From Bog-473 sp963726005 (GTDB taxonomy: Bacteria; Actinomycetota; Acidimicrobiia; Acidimicrobiales; RAAP-2), in the NCBI GenBank assembly GCA_963726005.1, contig CAVSAT010000006.1:124001-188000 (forward strand): DNA of 64,000 nt, in the 5' to 3' direction. Position numbers and translations under genes: made by a program. The notes beneath the pieces are model-generated. The model was not told the origin of the DNA and searched no databases. It was given only the letters and a program-made list of their open reading frames with translations. The first letter of the stretch is position 1, and the number at the start of each line of letters is the position of its first letter. This document shows positions 26,655 through 35,359 of the stretch, one piece after another.

Positions 26655-28690
26655 TAGGCGCCCGTCCGTTCGGTCTTGAGGTCGGCCGATCCATGACGGT
26701 GGTGCGCGTTGGCCAAGGGCACCGCGTGACCTCCGTCAGGCCCCAGTCCGGGAGTAGGCGGCGCTGAGGGCACAAGATCGAGCGCGGACCCCGCGATGAC
26801 GAAGAGAAGCCGGCGCACGCCGTCGGCGTCGCCTCGTTGTGTGGCGTCGGCGAGCTGCCCGAGACACGAATCGAACCATGGCTTCGGTGTGGTCACGGGC
26901 AGCAACCGCGAGATGGACGGGTGCCCGGTCCCCGAGACTTCCTCGTCGGGTTCCCGGAGGTCCTCCCGGAGCTTCTCGCCGGGACGGATGCCGGTGACCT
27001 CGATCTGGATATCGACGCCGACGCGACCACCAGACAACTGGATCATGCGGCGCGCGAGGTCGATGATGGGCACGGCTTCACCCATCTCCAGCATGAAGAT
27101 GTCGCGGCCCTTCGACAACAGAGACGCTTGAAGTACGAGTTGCACCGCCTCCTCGACGCTCATGAAGAACCGCGTCATTCTGGGGTCGGTGACCGTGACC
27201 GGGCCGCCAGACTCGATCTGTCGGGCGAAGGTCGGGATGACGCTGCCCCGGCTCCCCAGTACATTTCCGAACCTGACAGCAGAGTAGGTGCCGTCCCGAG
27301 GCGATCGACTCAGCAGCACCTGCTCTGCGACCCGCTTTGAGGCGCCCATGATGCTCGAAGGCTTGACGGCCTTGTCGGATGAAACCAGCAAGAAGCGACT
27401 CACCCCGACCGCACCCGACGCCTCGATGACGTTGAGCGTTCCAAAGACATTGGTCCGAGCGGCCTCGACCGGGTGGTCTTCGAGCACAGGGACATGCTTG
27501 TGAGCCGCGGTGTGGAGCACGACGTCGGGCCGGAAGCGCTCGAACACGCCGAAGAGGGCCTCTCGGTCGTTGATGTCGACAAGAGCCTGGTGGCAGGGCC
27601 CGTCGACCAGCGACATCGTGTCGTGCAGGTGGGTCTCGTCGTGGTCGAGCAGAACGAGCCTGGTGGGACCGAAGCCCGCGACCTGGCGGCAGATCTCTGA
27701 ACCGATGGAGCCGCCGGCTCCCGTGACCAGCACTGTGTGACCTTCGAGCGACCGGCGAACACCCTCGAGGTCGGTCGCGACCGGAGTCCGGCCCAACAGG
27801 TCCTCGATGCTTGGCTGGCGTGCCCTACGGATGGCGAACATTTTCGTAGGCCCGTTGACGACGTCGGTCATAGTGGGAAGCACCTTCATTGCGATCCCCG
27901 CTTGCTCCGCCGAGCGCAGTACGTCGGCGATCACCTCCGGCGAGGGCTGGGGAATCGCGAGGAGCACCTCTTGGAGCATGTAACGACTCGCGGCCGAGGG
28001 GATGTCCTCGATGCTCCCGACCACTGGAACACCCACGAGGGACATCCCATGCACCGACGTGTCGTCGTCGAACACGGCGACCGGGATCAGTCCTGCGTCG
28101 GGGTGGCGCAGCATCTCGCGCACGGCCGACGCCGCCGCGCCGCGCGTCCCGACGATTGCGATCCGGAGGCCGCTGCCCCTCGAGCCGCGCTGCCAGGCGA
28201 AGATGCGCGAGTGGAAGCGGATCAGGCTCATGCCGGCGGCCGCGAAGAACAGGCCGAACAACACCACCTCCGGGTGCAGCAGTTGATATCCGGCGATCCC
28301 GATGAGCGGATAGACGACCAAGAGGACGGCAGTGACCGTTGCGGTCGAGAAGACCATCTGACGAGCTTCTTCGAGCCCGGCGTGTTGCCACATGCGGCCG
28401 TACAACCCCCACGCCCGGTTGCTGACGAGGGTCACGATCACCACGATGAGGACGAAGAGGCTGAAGTGCCAGCCGTACTGGGCCGGGGCGACGTGGCGCC
28501 AGTAGAAGACCTCGGACGCGCTGTACGCCGCGACCACGCAGGCGGCGTCGAGCACCATGAAGAGGAGTCGGGCGCGCACGCGGCTCGCGAGCGCGGCTAT
28601 CTCACCTGAGATCCTCATGGAGGGCTGCTGAGGATGGCTGGGTGTCACAACCGGTTCCGAGGCGCGGTGTTCCGATTTGGGATCCGTCAT
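26654..28690 (-). CDS. WbpM/PglF-type nucleotide-sugar 4,6-dehydratase, membrane-bound
   Basis: Polysaccharide biosynthesis protein (CapD group): converts UDP-GlcNAc to the 4-keto-6-deoxy sugar that starts bacillosamine- or fucosamine-type sugars. Seen: four N-terminal hydrophobic segments (about residues 45-160), a first Rossmann domain (RIAIVGTRGAAASAVREML), then the catalytic domain with VLVTGAGGSIGSEICRQ, HTAAHKHVPVLEDHP, SSDKAVKPSSIMGASKRVAEQ (the Ser-Met-Lys arrangement of this group), VRFGNVLGSRGSVIP, MTRFFMSVEEAVQLVLQA and GIRPGEKLREDL. ATG 28690 is chosen over an upstream in-frame ATG because it lies just before the conserved region. First gene of the minus-strand run to 21556. Confidence 0.92.
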   Translation of the reverse strand: MTDPKSEHRASEPVVTPSHPQQPSMRISGEIAALASRVRARLLFMVLDAACVVAAYSASEVFYWRHVAPAQYGWHFSLFVLIVVIVTLVSNRAWGLYGRMWQHAGLEEARQMVFSTATVTAVLLVVYPLIGIAGYQLLHPEVVLFGLFFAAAGMSLIRFHSRIFAWQRGSRGSGLRIAIVGTRGAAASAVREMLRHPDAGLIPVAVFDDDTSVHGMSLVGVPVVGSIEDIPSAASRYMLQEVLLAIPQPSPEVIADVLRSAEQAGIAMKVLPTMTDVVNGPTKMFAIRRARQPSIEDLLGRTPVATDLEGVRRSLEGHTVLVTGAGGSIGSEICRQVAGFGPTRLVLLDHDETHLHDTMSLVDGPCHQALVDINDREALFGVFERFRPDVVLHTAAHKHVPVLEDHPVEAARTNVFGTLNVIEASGAVGVSRFLLVSSDKAVKPSSIMGASKRVAEQVLLSRSPRDGTYSAVRFGNVLGSRGSVIPTFARQIESGGPVTVTDPRMTRFFMSVEEAVQLVLQASLLSKGRDIFMLEMGEAVPIIDLARRMIQLSGGRVGVDIQIEVTGIRPGEKLREDLREPDEEVSGTGHPSISRLLPVTTPKPWFDSCLGQLADATQRGDADGVRRLLFVIAGSALDLVPSAPPTPGLGPDGGHAVPLANAHHRHGSADLKTERTGA

Positions 28691-29255
28691 CTCGCTACGC
28701 CCAACCGCTGCCGAGGTCTGGCCGATCGGCCCCGTCGTATCAAGTTGTTCCCTCGTTCCCCCGAAGCCCGACCCAAATGTAGCGCGCCGCTTGGAGCCTG
28801 CACAGGGGAACACTCGTGACCGGCGCATGGAATGCGCCGGTCTTGGGAATGGTGGTCCGGGTCATATGGTTGCCAGCCCTCAGTCGATCTCACGTCCGAT
28901 CTCACGTCGCCCCTGCCAGCCACGTTTCTCCGTCGCCGGCACGACGGTGGCAGCCACCCCTTTCGCTGCCCCTTTGCGATGCTGCCAAAACTCTGTTGCT
29001 GATCTTTCGCGGTGATTGTCAATACGTTGTGCGGGTACGGTCCGGTTGGCTCTATTCCCGCGTGGAAGGTCGATGGCAGCATTTCGGATATGGCGGGAAC
29101 CTGGTCCAGGCGCGCCCTGATCCTGCGTGTGGGATCGGTCGGCAACCCCAGTGTGAGCCGAGGGTTGATGCTGGGTCAGGAAGAAGGGCTGTTAGCTTGG
29201 TCGGCCACTCGAATGTCGCGAGTACGGCCACCAAGGGTTTGACGTCGGGAGAGTA
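28691..29255. other. Divergent intergenic region with a 12-bp tandem duplication
   Basis: About 565 bases between the divergent dehydratase and Wzz-like genes, the likely control region for both arms of the polysaccharide locus. No protein gene recognised. It contains CGATCTCACGTC twice in tandem at 28885-28908. No convincing promoter hexamers could be assigned. Confidence 0.5.
28885..28908 (+). repeat. Perfect 12-bp tandem duplication
   Basis: Two back-to-back copies of CGATCTCACGTC in the divergent control region. Spacing of about one helical turn would suit a regulator bound to the same face of the DNA. Function is not known, and a chance duplication is possible. Confidence 0.5.
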
Positions 29256-30278
29256 ATGGAGCGGAGCGATTACCTCAGTGCACTGGTCCGGGGCTGGTGG
29301 CTGATCGTCATATTCGGCCTGGTCGGGGTGGCGGTGGGCCTACTGCTCCCCCGGCCCAACCTGGTGAAAGAGAGCTACTTTGTATCCACGTCCAGCTTCG
29401 GGGCGACTCCTCCCGCCCCGGTGAACACCGGAGACCTCTTTGGGAGCGGGATCAGCCCCGACCAGATCCTCTACTACGCGAACACCGACGAGGTCATGAA
29501 CCTCACGAGCCAACTCGCCCACCTTGGCTGGCCTCCTTTTGAGGTGCGGCATGTGATCACACTCCTCCCTCCACCGTCCCAGAACGCGAGCTCGTCGGCG
29601 CCGACCAGCGGCCAGGTCGGTGTCATCGACGTCCAGATCAGTGCACAGACCACCGCCGAGGCGCTGGCCATTAACAATGCCTACGACCAGGCGATGAGCT
29701 CGGAGTTGATGACCGTTGCAACGCAAAGCCTGAATTCGGCTGAACACCAGACGCAGACGACTCTGCTGACGATCGAGAACGAAATCGCCTCCAAGAACTA
29801 CCCCCTTGGCCTCAACGAGCAGGCTCTACAGGTCCAGGTGAACGCCCTAGAGGAGCGCCTGGCGCAACTCGTCGTCGAGCAGCCGAACACGGGCTTCCAG
29901 CTGCTTCAAAGTCCCTCCGCCTCGACCGTGAGCCGTATCACGCCGAGTTCGGCAACCAATAGCCGCAAGGTCCGTGCCGCGGCGGGCCTGGGGATCGGCC
30001 TGATTCTCGGAGCCCTGGCCGCTTTGGCACTTTGGCTCTTGGACAAGCGACTGAAGACGTCCAAGCGGGCCCAGGCAGCCTTCGGCTACCCGGTCGTCGC
30101 CGAGATCTCGCCTGACTCGAGCGAATCGATCGAGTCGTACCGCATGCTCTGGCTTTCGGTCTTCCGGGAACCGCTGCCCCTCCCGCCCTCCGAGCAGAGC
30201 GAGCGGTGGTACGAGGGAGAGGACCCGGTGCTTGACTCGGGTGTCGGGAGTCGCTCCGGCCAGGCTGGTCCGCCATGA
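29256..30278 (+). CDS. Wzz-like chain-length/polysaccharide co-polymerase protein
   Basis: Two-transmembrane protein with a central extracytoplasmic region. Seen: N-terminal segment GWWLIVIFGLVGVAVGLLL (residues 14-32), helical region with coiled-coil character (about 140-215, SLNSAEHQTQTTLLTIENEI), second segment AAAGLGIGLILGALAALALWLL (about 237-258), then a cytoplasmic tail with a GYPVVAEISPD-like block seen in actinobacterial Wzz/CpsC relatives. 340 residues. The stop overlaps the next ATG by 4 bases, coupling it to a CpsD-like partner. It probably influences polymer length or assembly. Confidence 0.8.
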   Translation: MERSDYLSALVRGWWLIVIFGLVGVAVGLLLPRPNLVKESYFVSTSSFGATPPAPVNTGDLFGSGISPDQILYYANTDEVMNLTSQLAHLGWPPFEVRHVITLLPPPSQNASSSAPTSGQVGVIDVQISAQTTAEALAINNAYDQAMSSELMTVATQSLNSAEHQTQTTLLTIENEIASKNYPLGLNEQALQVQVNALEERLAQLVVEQPNTGFQLLQSPSASTVSRITPSSATNSRKVRAAAGLGIGLILGALAALALWLLDKRLKTSKRAQAAFGYPVVAEISPDSSESIESYRMLWLSVFREPLPLPPSEQSERWYEGEDPVLDSGVGSRSGQAGPP

Positions 30279-31072
30279 GCAACAACAGGACATCCGACCT
30301 CACGCCCGCCCGGCACGCGGCTCGGAGGGTGGTGCTGGTCACCTCGGCCGGGCCGGAGCCGTCCCTCGGCGATGTCGCTCTCAACCTGGCCACGGTCAGC
30401 GCCGAGACCGGTCAACGGGTCACGCTCGTGAGCACCTCCGGACTTGCCTCGCCCGCGGATTCCGAACTGCCGCAAACCACGCCTCTATGGTGGAAGAACT
30501 GGCCGTCCCCCCAGAGCGGCGACGCGTCTTCTTCAAACGACGGGCAGAACACCACTCTCGTCTCCGGCCCCTTGAGCCCGGCCGACGTGGAGCAACTGCT
30601 CGGGGAGACCTCTGTTCCCGGCGTGTCACGCCTGGATTTGCGTTACTTCGTCGGCCACCCGGCCCAGGTCGTCATCCGCATGCCGGACGTGCTCGCAGCG
30701 CTGCGTCAAATTGTTGACGTGGTGATCCTCGAGGTCCCCTCCTTCCTCTCCGTCCACCATGGGGAGGGATTGACTCCGCTGGCTGACGTGGTGCTGGTCG
30801 TGGCCGAGCGAGAGAAGACGACCGTGGGCGAGGCGCGAAAGACCAGCGCGACGCTGCAGCGTCTGGGAGCACCCGTCGTCGGCATGGTCCTGACAAACGG
30901 CCCTCTTCTTGAGACCTACATCTGGGGCGTCGACTCGGAGCTCGAGGCAGCAGACGAGCAATCAAGGAAGGACAGGACGGACGAGCTACCCATCGTCCGG
31001 CCTGCCGATGTCGATCGTGCGATGCCGCACGACGACGGGTTCGTGGTCCACAACCCGCTTCCGGGGGCCTGA
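30275..31072 (+). CDS. Degenerate CpsD/Wze-like ATPase-fold protein
   Basis: Position and layout match the BY-kinase or MinD-like partner of a Wzz protein, but the nucleotide-binding motifs have decayed. The family reads TSAGPGEGKST at the P-loop; here VVLVTSAGPEPSLGDVALNLATV keeps the flanks but lacks the Gly-Lys-Ser/Thr. The later motif that normally reads ILDTPP is VVILEVPSFL, and ADVVLVVAEREKTTVGEARKTSATLQRLGAPVVGMVLTN is well conserved. 265 residues, without the C-terminal Tyr cluster. It is intact as a reading frame, so selection probably keeps it as a non-catalytic structural partner. Confidence 0.75.
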   Translation: MSNNRTSDLTPARHAARRVVLVTSAGPEPSLGDVALNLATVSAETGQRVTLVSTSGLASPADSELPQTTPLWWKNWPSPQSGDASSSNDGQNTTLVSGPLSPADVEQLLGETSVPGVSRLDLRYFVGHPAQVVIRMPDVLAALRQIVDVVILEVPSFLSVHHGEGLTPLADVVLVVAEREKTTVGEARKTSATLQRLGAPVVGMVLTNGPLLETYIWGVDSELEAADEQSRKDRTDELPIVRPADVDRAMPHDDGFVVHNPLPGA

Positions 31073-31110
31073 GCGGGGCCGGGCCGGTCCAGTTCGATGT
31101 CTAACGGACA

Positions 31111-32427
31111 ATGATCCATTCCCAGCCGATCGCCGCCTTGTTCATCGCGGCGGTCCTGTTTGGCATCGGAATGACCATCATCCGTCGCGTGGTGGAATCC
31201 GAGGGCGACGAGTGGCTCGCGAGGGCCCTGATGTTCTGCCTGCTCCTCCACCTGATCTGCGCCCCCTTGCAGATCTGGGTCGTCGACCACCTCTACCAGG
31301 GGATCGCGGACTACACCAGGTACGACTCACAAGGGGCGGTGCTGGCAAACGGATTCCGCCATTTCGACTTCTCATTGGCGCCGGCCAATCTCAGGGGAAT
31401 TGTCTCCGACGGCTCGGTGAGCATCGTGACGGGTGTGGTCTTCGCCATCACCGGAGTCAACCAGGCAGGCGGTTTCTTGGTCTTCAGCTTTCTCTCGTTC
31501 ATCGGGATCGTGTTCTTCTACCGCGCCTTCACGGTCACGTTCAGCGGGGCGGGCAATCGCCGGTACGGGTACCTGATCTTCTTCCTGCCCACGCTTCTGT
31601 TTTGGACCTCGGATGTGAGCAAGGAAGCGCTGATGATGTTCCTGCTCGGCATGACCGCTTACGGATGCGCGCGGATACTCGCCCATCTCCGCGGTGGTTA
31701 CATGATGGTCGTCGCTGCTTCGGCGGGCGGCGCGTTCATCCGACCGAACGAGACGGTTCTGGCCCTGGCCGGATTCACCGTCGCCATGCTGGTCCGCCCC
31801 GCGAGTCCCACCGCTAAATTCGGAGGAGCGCGCCGCACGGGCTCCCTCATCTTTATGGGAGTGTTGGTCGGCGCCGGCGTCTTCGTGACGCTCCACTTTC
31901 TCCCCGGTCTCAACGGCTCTGTGAACCTGGCGCAAATCAACAAGAACAATCAGGGCCCCGGCAGCGGGTTCGGGAGCAGTGGCGTCGCCTATTCCTCCAG
32001 CCCCATTTACTACCCAAAGGACGTGTGGGTCGTCCTATTCGACCCGTTGCCCATCAACGCCCACGGTGGAGGCCAATTGTTCGCAGCAGCGCAGAACAGT
32101 GTGCTGGTGGTGGTGGTCCTCGCATCACTCCGGCAGTTGCGGATCCTCCCCCGGGTGGCCTTCGCCCGGCCGTACGTCATCATGTGCGTGCTGTTCACAG
32201 CCGCGTTCTGCTATTTCTTCGCGGCACTGGGCAACCAGGGTCTGATCACCCGCGAGGCCACGGATGTGCTGCCCTTCTTCCTCGTCCCCCTCTGTATCCC
32301 CCGGGGCCCTCGCCACCGCCCGCCCCGTTACGTCTGGGAACTGCGCTACCGCGAGCGCCTCGCACGACGGAAGGCCCTGGCCCGCCAGCCCGCGGCAGGG
32401 GCACCACGGCGAGCGGCGCGTACCTGA
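31111..32427 (+). CDS. Polytopic membrane protein of the polysaccharide locus
   Basis: Eight to ten hydrophobic segments over 438 residues and a basic C-terminal tail. I do not recognise a specific family; the arrangement resembles O-antigen polymerase or PMT-like proteins. Seen: ICAPLQIWVVDHLYQGIADY, LIFFLPTLLFWTSDVSKEALMMFLLGM, GGAFIRPNETVLALAGF and YYPKDVWVVLFDPLP. The FLPTLLFWTSDVSKEA block with conserved Ser-Lys-Glu is shared with putative exopolysaccharide polymerases. It follows the Wzz-like pair by 38 bases. A Wzy-type polymerase or a repeat-unit glycosyltransferase is the best guess. The last 82 bases overlap the convergent glycosyltransferase. Confidence 0.55.
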   Translation: MIHSQPIAALFIAAVLFGIGMTIIRRVVESEGDEWLARALMFCLLLHLICAPLQIWVVDHLYQGIADYTRYDSQGAVLANGFRHFDFSLAPANLRGIVSDGSVSIVTGVVFAITGVNQAGGFLVFSFLSFIGIVFFYRAFTVTFSGAGNRRYGYLIFFLPTLLFWTSDVSKEALMMFLLGMTAYGCARILAHLRGGYMMVVAASAGGAFIRPNETVLALAGFTVAMLVRPASPTAKFGGARRTGSLIFMGVLVGAGVFVTLHFLPGLNGSVNLAQINKNNQGPGSGFGSSGVAYSSSPIYYPKDVWVVLFDPLPINAHGGGQLFAAAQNSVLVVVVLASLRQLRILPRVAFARPYVIMCVLFTAAFCYFFAALGNQGLITREATDVLPFFLVPLCIPRGPRHRPPRYVWELRYRERLARRKALARQPAAGAPRRAART

Positions 32428-33524
32428 CCGCTCAACATCGGTCGGAGGGCCGTGTGCCATCGCTGGGCCATCAGGTCCAGGGTGAAGGCCGATTCGCACC
32501 GACTGCGCGCCGCCGCACCCATCGCTGCCCTGCGGTCCGGGTCATCCAAGAGTTGACCGACCGCTGCGGCCATGGATGCAACCGAGTCATCGACGATCAT
32601 CCCTGTCTGACCATCGGAGATGACGGACGCTGCTCCCGGCACGGGCGTCGCCACCGTTGGAAGACCGCTCAGCCCTGCCTCGATGAGGACTCCGGGCAGG
32701 CCCTCACCGGTGGGGCGGCTCGGGAACACGAACACGTCGGCGCGGCGAAAGAGCTCGGGCACGTCCGAGCGGGCGCCGAGGACCTCGATCCCCTGCGCCG
32801 TCGCCATCGGGGTCAGCGTTCCGGCCAGCGGCCCGTCGCCCACCATCATGGCATTGACGGTGCGGCCCTCGGCGTGAAGGCGGCCCACCACCTCGACGAA
32901 CCGATCAGGCTGCTTCCCGGTCGTCAGGGCACCCAAGAAGAGGAGCGTGGCGTCGGCGGACCCCGGCGGACCCGATCGAGGACGGTACTCCAACGGATCA
33001 CGTCCGTACGGAATCATGACCACTCGCTGAGGGGGGACTCGAAAACGTTCTCTGCACTCGTCGAGCACTTCGTCGCCAACCGCAACGACGAGTCCGGCGC
33101 GGGCCATGATCCGCCTCCATCCCCATTGACGGAGTGGCGTCGACGGTCCCGCGTAGGTCCCGATGACGCAGTAGACCAACGAGCGCCGGGTGCCGATGAG
33201 CGCCGGAACGGCGTACTTCATGGCGTCGCCGCCATGGGCCACCACGACTGCCGGATCGAGCCGGGCGAGCATCTTGCGCAACCGGAGGGCGACGCGGGGT
33301 TCAAACCCCTTGGCCGGGCGATCACCCCCGGGATGGTCAAGAGTGAAGTCGACTGCCACCTCTGGCCGCCCGGCGAAGAGGTTGAGCAGACGGTGCTGGA
33401 CCACTCCCGGCTCGTCGAGCCGGTCGGCCAACATCCGTGCGCCGAGTTGACCACCTCGGCCTCGAGGCGTGGGAACCACGTGGAGCACCAGCGGACCCCC
33501 GCCCTTCCCGACTTGCGCCGTCAC
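32346..33524 (-). CDS. Glycosyltransferase family 4
   Basis: GT-B fold enzyme. Seen: GGQLGARMLADRLDEPG near the N terminus, LARLDPAVVVAHGGDAMKYAVPA, VVMIPYGRDPLEYRPRSG, LLFLGALTTGKQPDRFVEVV, MMVGDGPLAGTL, ADVFVFPSRPTGEGLPGVLIEAGLSGLPTVATPVPG with the EGLPGVLIEA motif carrying the conserved Glu residues. GTG 33524 is the chosen start; ATG 33617 would add 31 poorly conserved residues. The 3-prime end overlaps the convergent membrane-protein gene by 82 bases. Confidence 0.88.
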   Translation of the reverse strand: MTAQVGKGGGPLVLHVVPTPRGRGGQLGARMLADRLDEPGVVQHRLLNLFAGRPEVAVDFTLDHPGGDRPAKGFEPRVALRLRKMLARLDPAVVVAHGGDAMKYAVPALIGTRRSLVYCVIGTYAGPSTPLRQWGWRRIMARAGLVVAVGDEVLDECRERFRVPPQRVVMIPYGRDPLEYRPRSGPPGSADATLLFLGALTTGKQPDRFVEVVGRLHAEGRTVNAMMVGDGPLAGTLTPMATAQGIEVLGARSDVPELFRRADVFVFPSRPTGEGLPGVLIEAGLSGLPTVATPVPGAASVISDGQTGMIVDDSVASMAAAVGQLLDDPDRRAAMGAAARSRCESAFTLDLMAQRWHTALRPMLSGQVRAARRGAPAAGWRARAFRRARRSR

Positions 33525-33684
33525 CTCTGTGCTCCCCCTCCCCGTCCTCGCTGGCAGCCAGTGCACCGTAGCAGCGAGGGTCGCTCGGCTACCGCCTTCC
33601 TTGACATCCGCTACCATGCCGCCGACCGGGGCCGCGGAGCGACCGCTCGGCCTGCTGCCCCTTCGCCGATCCCGGGGGGTGAGC

Positions 33685-34125
33685 ATGCCTACGCTGGTTG
33701 TCGCCTACGAGTACCCCTGGCCGCCACCAGCGGATTCCGGCTACCTCTCCTGATCATGTTGCGCGCCCTCGGAAACGGTGGTCCGACCCATCTCCTCTCC
33801 ATATCGCCCTATGGCAGGGCTGAGCTCGACGAGGCGGATCCGACGTTTGGGCTCGAGAACGTCTGCCGAGTCCCCGTCCGGCCCGGAGGGGCTCGGCACG
33901 GAGGTTTGGCCCAGCCGCGGCACCGTGCGGCCATCGGCCTCGGGGACCGTCGTCGGGTCTGGGGCCCGCATCGGCCGTCCCTGCTCCGCCGGTGGGTGGA
34001 TCTGCCCGGCAGGGCCTTTTCGCAACACGAAGGCCGCCGTTGGCCCGGCTCTACCACTCGGCGTGGACGTCAGGCCGACGAGCCATGCCGCGGTCGCACA
34101 GGTTGCACTCGATGCTTGGCGGTGA
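33685..34125 (+). pseudogene. Broken N-terminal part of a glycosyltransferase
   Basis: A GT4-like N terminus is readable in pieces: MPTLVVAYEYPWPPPADSGY in one frame, then RLPLLIMLRALGNGGPTHLLSISP and GLENVCRVPVRPGG in the next, then SHAAVAQVALDAW in a third. The same gene layout continues intact in the following gene, which begins with LLVAHDVPWPSLGGGLVRL, so this looks like a decayed duplicate or the 5-prime part of a replaced glycosyltransferase. At least two frameshifts; no downstream GT domain remains. Confidence 0.7.
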
Positions 34126-35359
34126 CCAGACCGTGAGGTCTTTGCTGGTGGCCCACGACGTGCCGTGGCCGTCGCTCGGGGGCGGGCTGGTCCGACTGGC
34201 CAGGGTGGTGGAGGCGCTGGCACCGGTAAGCGACCTCGACCTGTTCGTCTTCCACGACCAGCGCCGATCGAAGATGGCGGTGCCGCCGTCAGTTTCGGTT
34301 CTGCGCTCCGTGGGCGTCCCGTTCCCCCAAAGGTCCTCCCAGCTCAAGTGGCGCCTGGACTGGGTGGTGCACCGCGGAGTGCCGCTCGAGGTGGTCATGG
34401 CCCGAGCCGACCCGGCGCCCCGACTCGCCCTGCGAGACTGGGCCCGCCCGCCGTATGACCTGGTGTGGTTCTCGACGGCGCCCGCCTACGAGTGGACGGG
34501 ACGGCCCGACTTCGGCCCGACGATCGTGGATCTGATGGATCTTGAGGACGTCAAATCCGAGCTCCGGGCCGGCCTGCTGGCCGACCAGCTGCGAGCCGCC
34601 CCCCGGCGAGACTCCGTTCGGACCCGCTTGACCTGGTACCAGACCCGCCTCAACGCCAGGGACTGGCGTCGATTCCAGCAGTCCGTGGCGGCGGAGGTGG
34701 AACGCATCGTGCTGCCGAGTGACCTCGACGCCGCCAGGTCCGGATGGTCCAACGTCACCGTGATCCCCAACACATACCCTCGGCCACGACGGCCGGCCGG
34801 GAACCCGGCTGCCGACGGGCCGCCGGTCGTGCTCTTCCAGGGAAACCTCGAGTACCCGCCGAACATCGACGCGGCGCAGTGGTTGGCGAACACCATCGCC
34901 CCCCGCATCCGAGCCGCCGAACCCGCGACCGAGGTACGACTCGTCGGCCGTCCCGTCACGAGCGTGACCCAGCTGCACGAGCCCGAAGTGCTGACCGTGG
35001 TCGGGCAGGTTCCGTCGATGGAGGAAGAGCTGGCTCGTGCATCGCTGGTCGCCGTGCCGATCCGGTACGGCGGCGGGACCAGGCTGAAGATCCTCGAGTC
35101 CTTTGCCCACCGGGTACCGGTCGTGTCCACCTCATTGGGCGCGGAAGGATTGGCCGTGGAGGACGGCGTGCACCTGTTGCTGGCCGACGATCCTGACGAC
35201 TTCGCCGCTGCGACCGTGCGCCTGCTGCGCGACGCCGCGTTGCGCGTGCGCCTGACCGGTGCGGCAGAGACGTTGTACCTCGAACGCTATGAAGGCGGAG
35301 TCGCCGAAGACTGCGTTCGGCGCCTCGTCGAAGACGTGGCAGCGAGGACCCGCTCGTAG
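34112..35359 (+). CDS. Glycosyltransferase family 4
   Basis: GT-B enzyme, 415 residues. Seen: VRSLLVAHDVPWPSLGGGLVRLARVVEAL, TIVDLMDLEDVKSE, VTVIPNTYPRPRRP, VVLFQGNLEYPPNIDAAQWL, VRLVGRPVTSVTQLHEPEV, LVAVPIRYGGGTRLKILESFAHRVPVVSTSLGAEGL; the GGGTRLKILESFA block is the donor-binding Glu motif. ATG 34112 or GTG 34133 could be the start. Its N terminus directly overlaps the end of the broken upstream copy, suggesting gene replacement. The last 73 bases overlap the convergent glycosyltransferase. Confidence 0.88.
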   Translation: MLGGDQTVRSLLVAHDVPWPSLGGGLVRLARVVEALAPVSDLDLFVFHDQRRSKMAVPPSVSVLRSVGVPFPQRSSQLKWRLDWVVHRGVPLEVVMARADPAPRLALRDWARPPYDLVWFSTAPAYEWTGRPDFGPTIVDLMDLEDVKSELRAGLLADQLRAAPRRDSVRTRLTWYQTRLNARDWRRFQQSVAAEVERIVLPSDLDAARSGWSNVTVIPNTYPRPRRPAGNPAADGPPVVLFQGNLEYPPNIDAAQWLANTIAPRIRAAEPATEVRLVGRPVTSVTQLHEPEVLTVVGQVPSMEEELARASLVAVPIRYGGGTRLKILESFAHRVPVVSTSLGAEGLAVEDGVHLLLADDPDDFAAATVRLLRDAALRVRLTGAAETLYLERYEGGVAEDCVRRLVEDVAARTRS

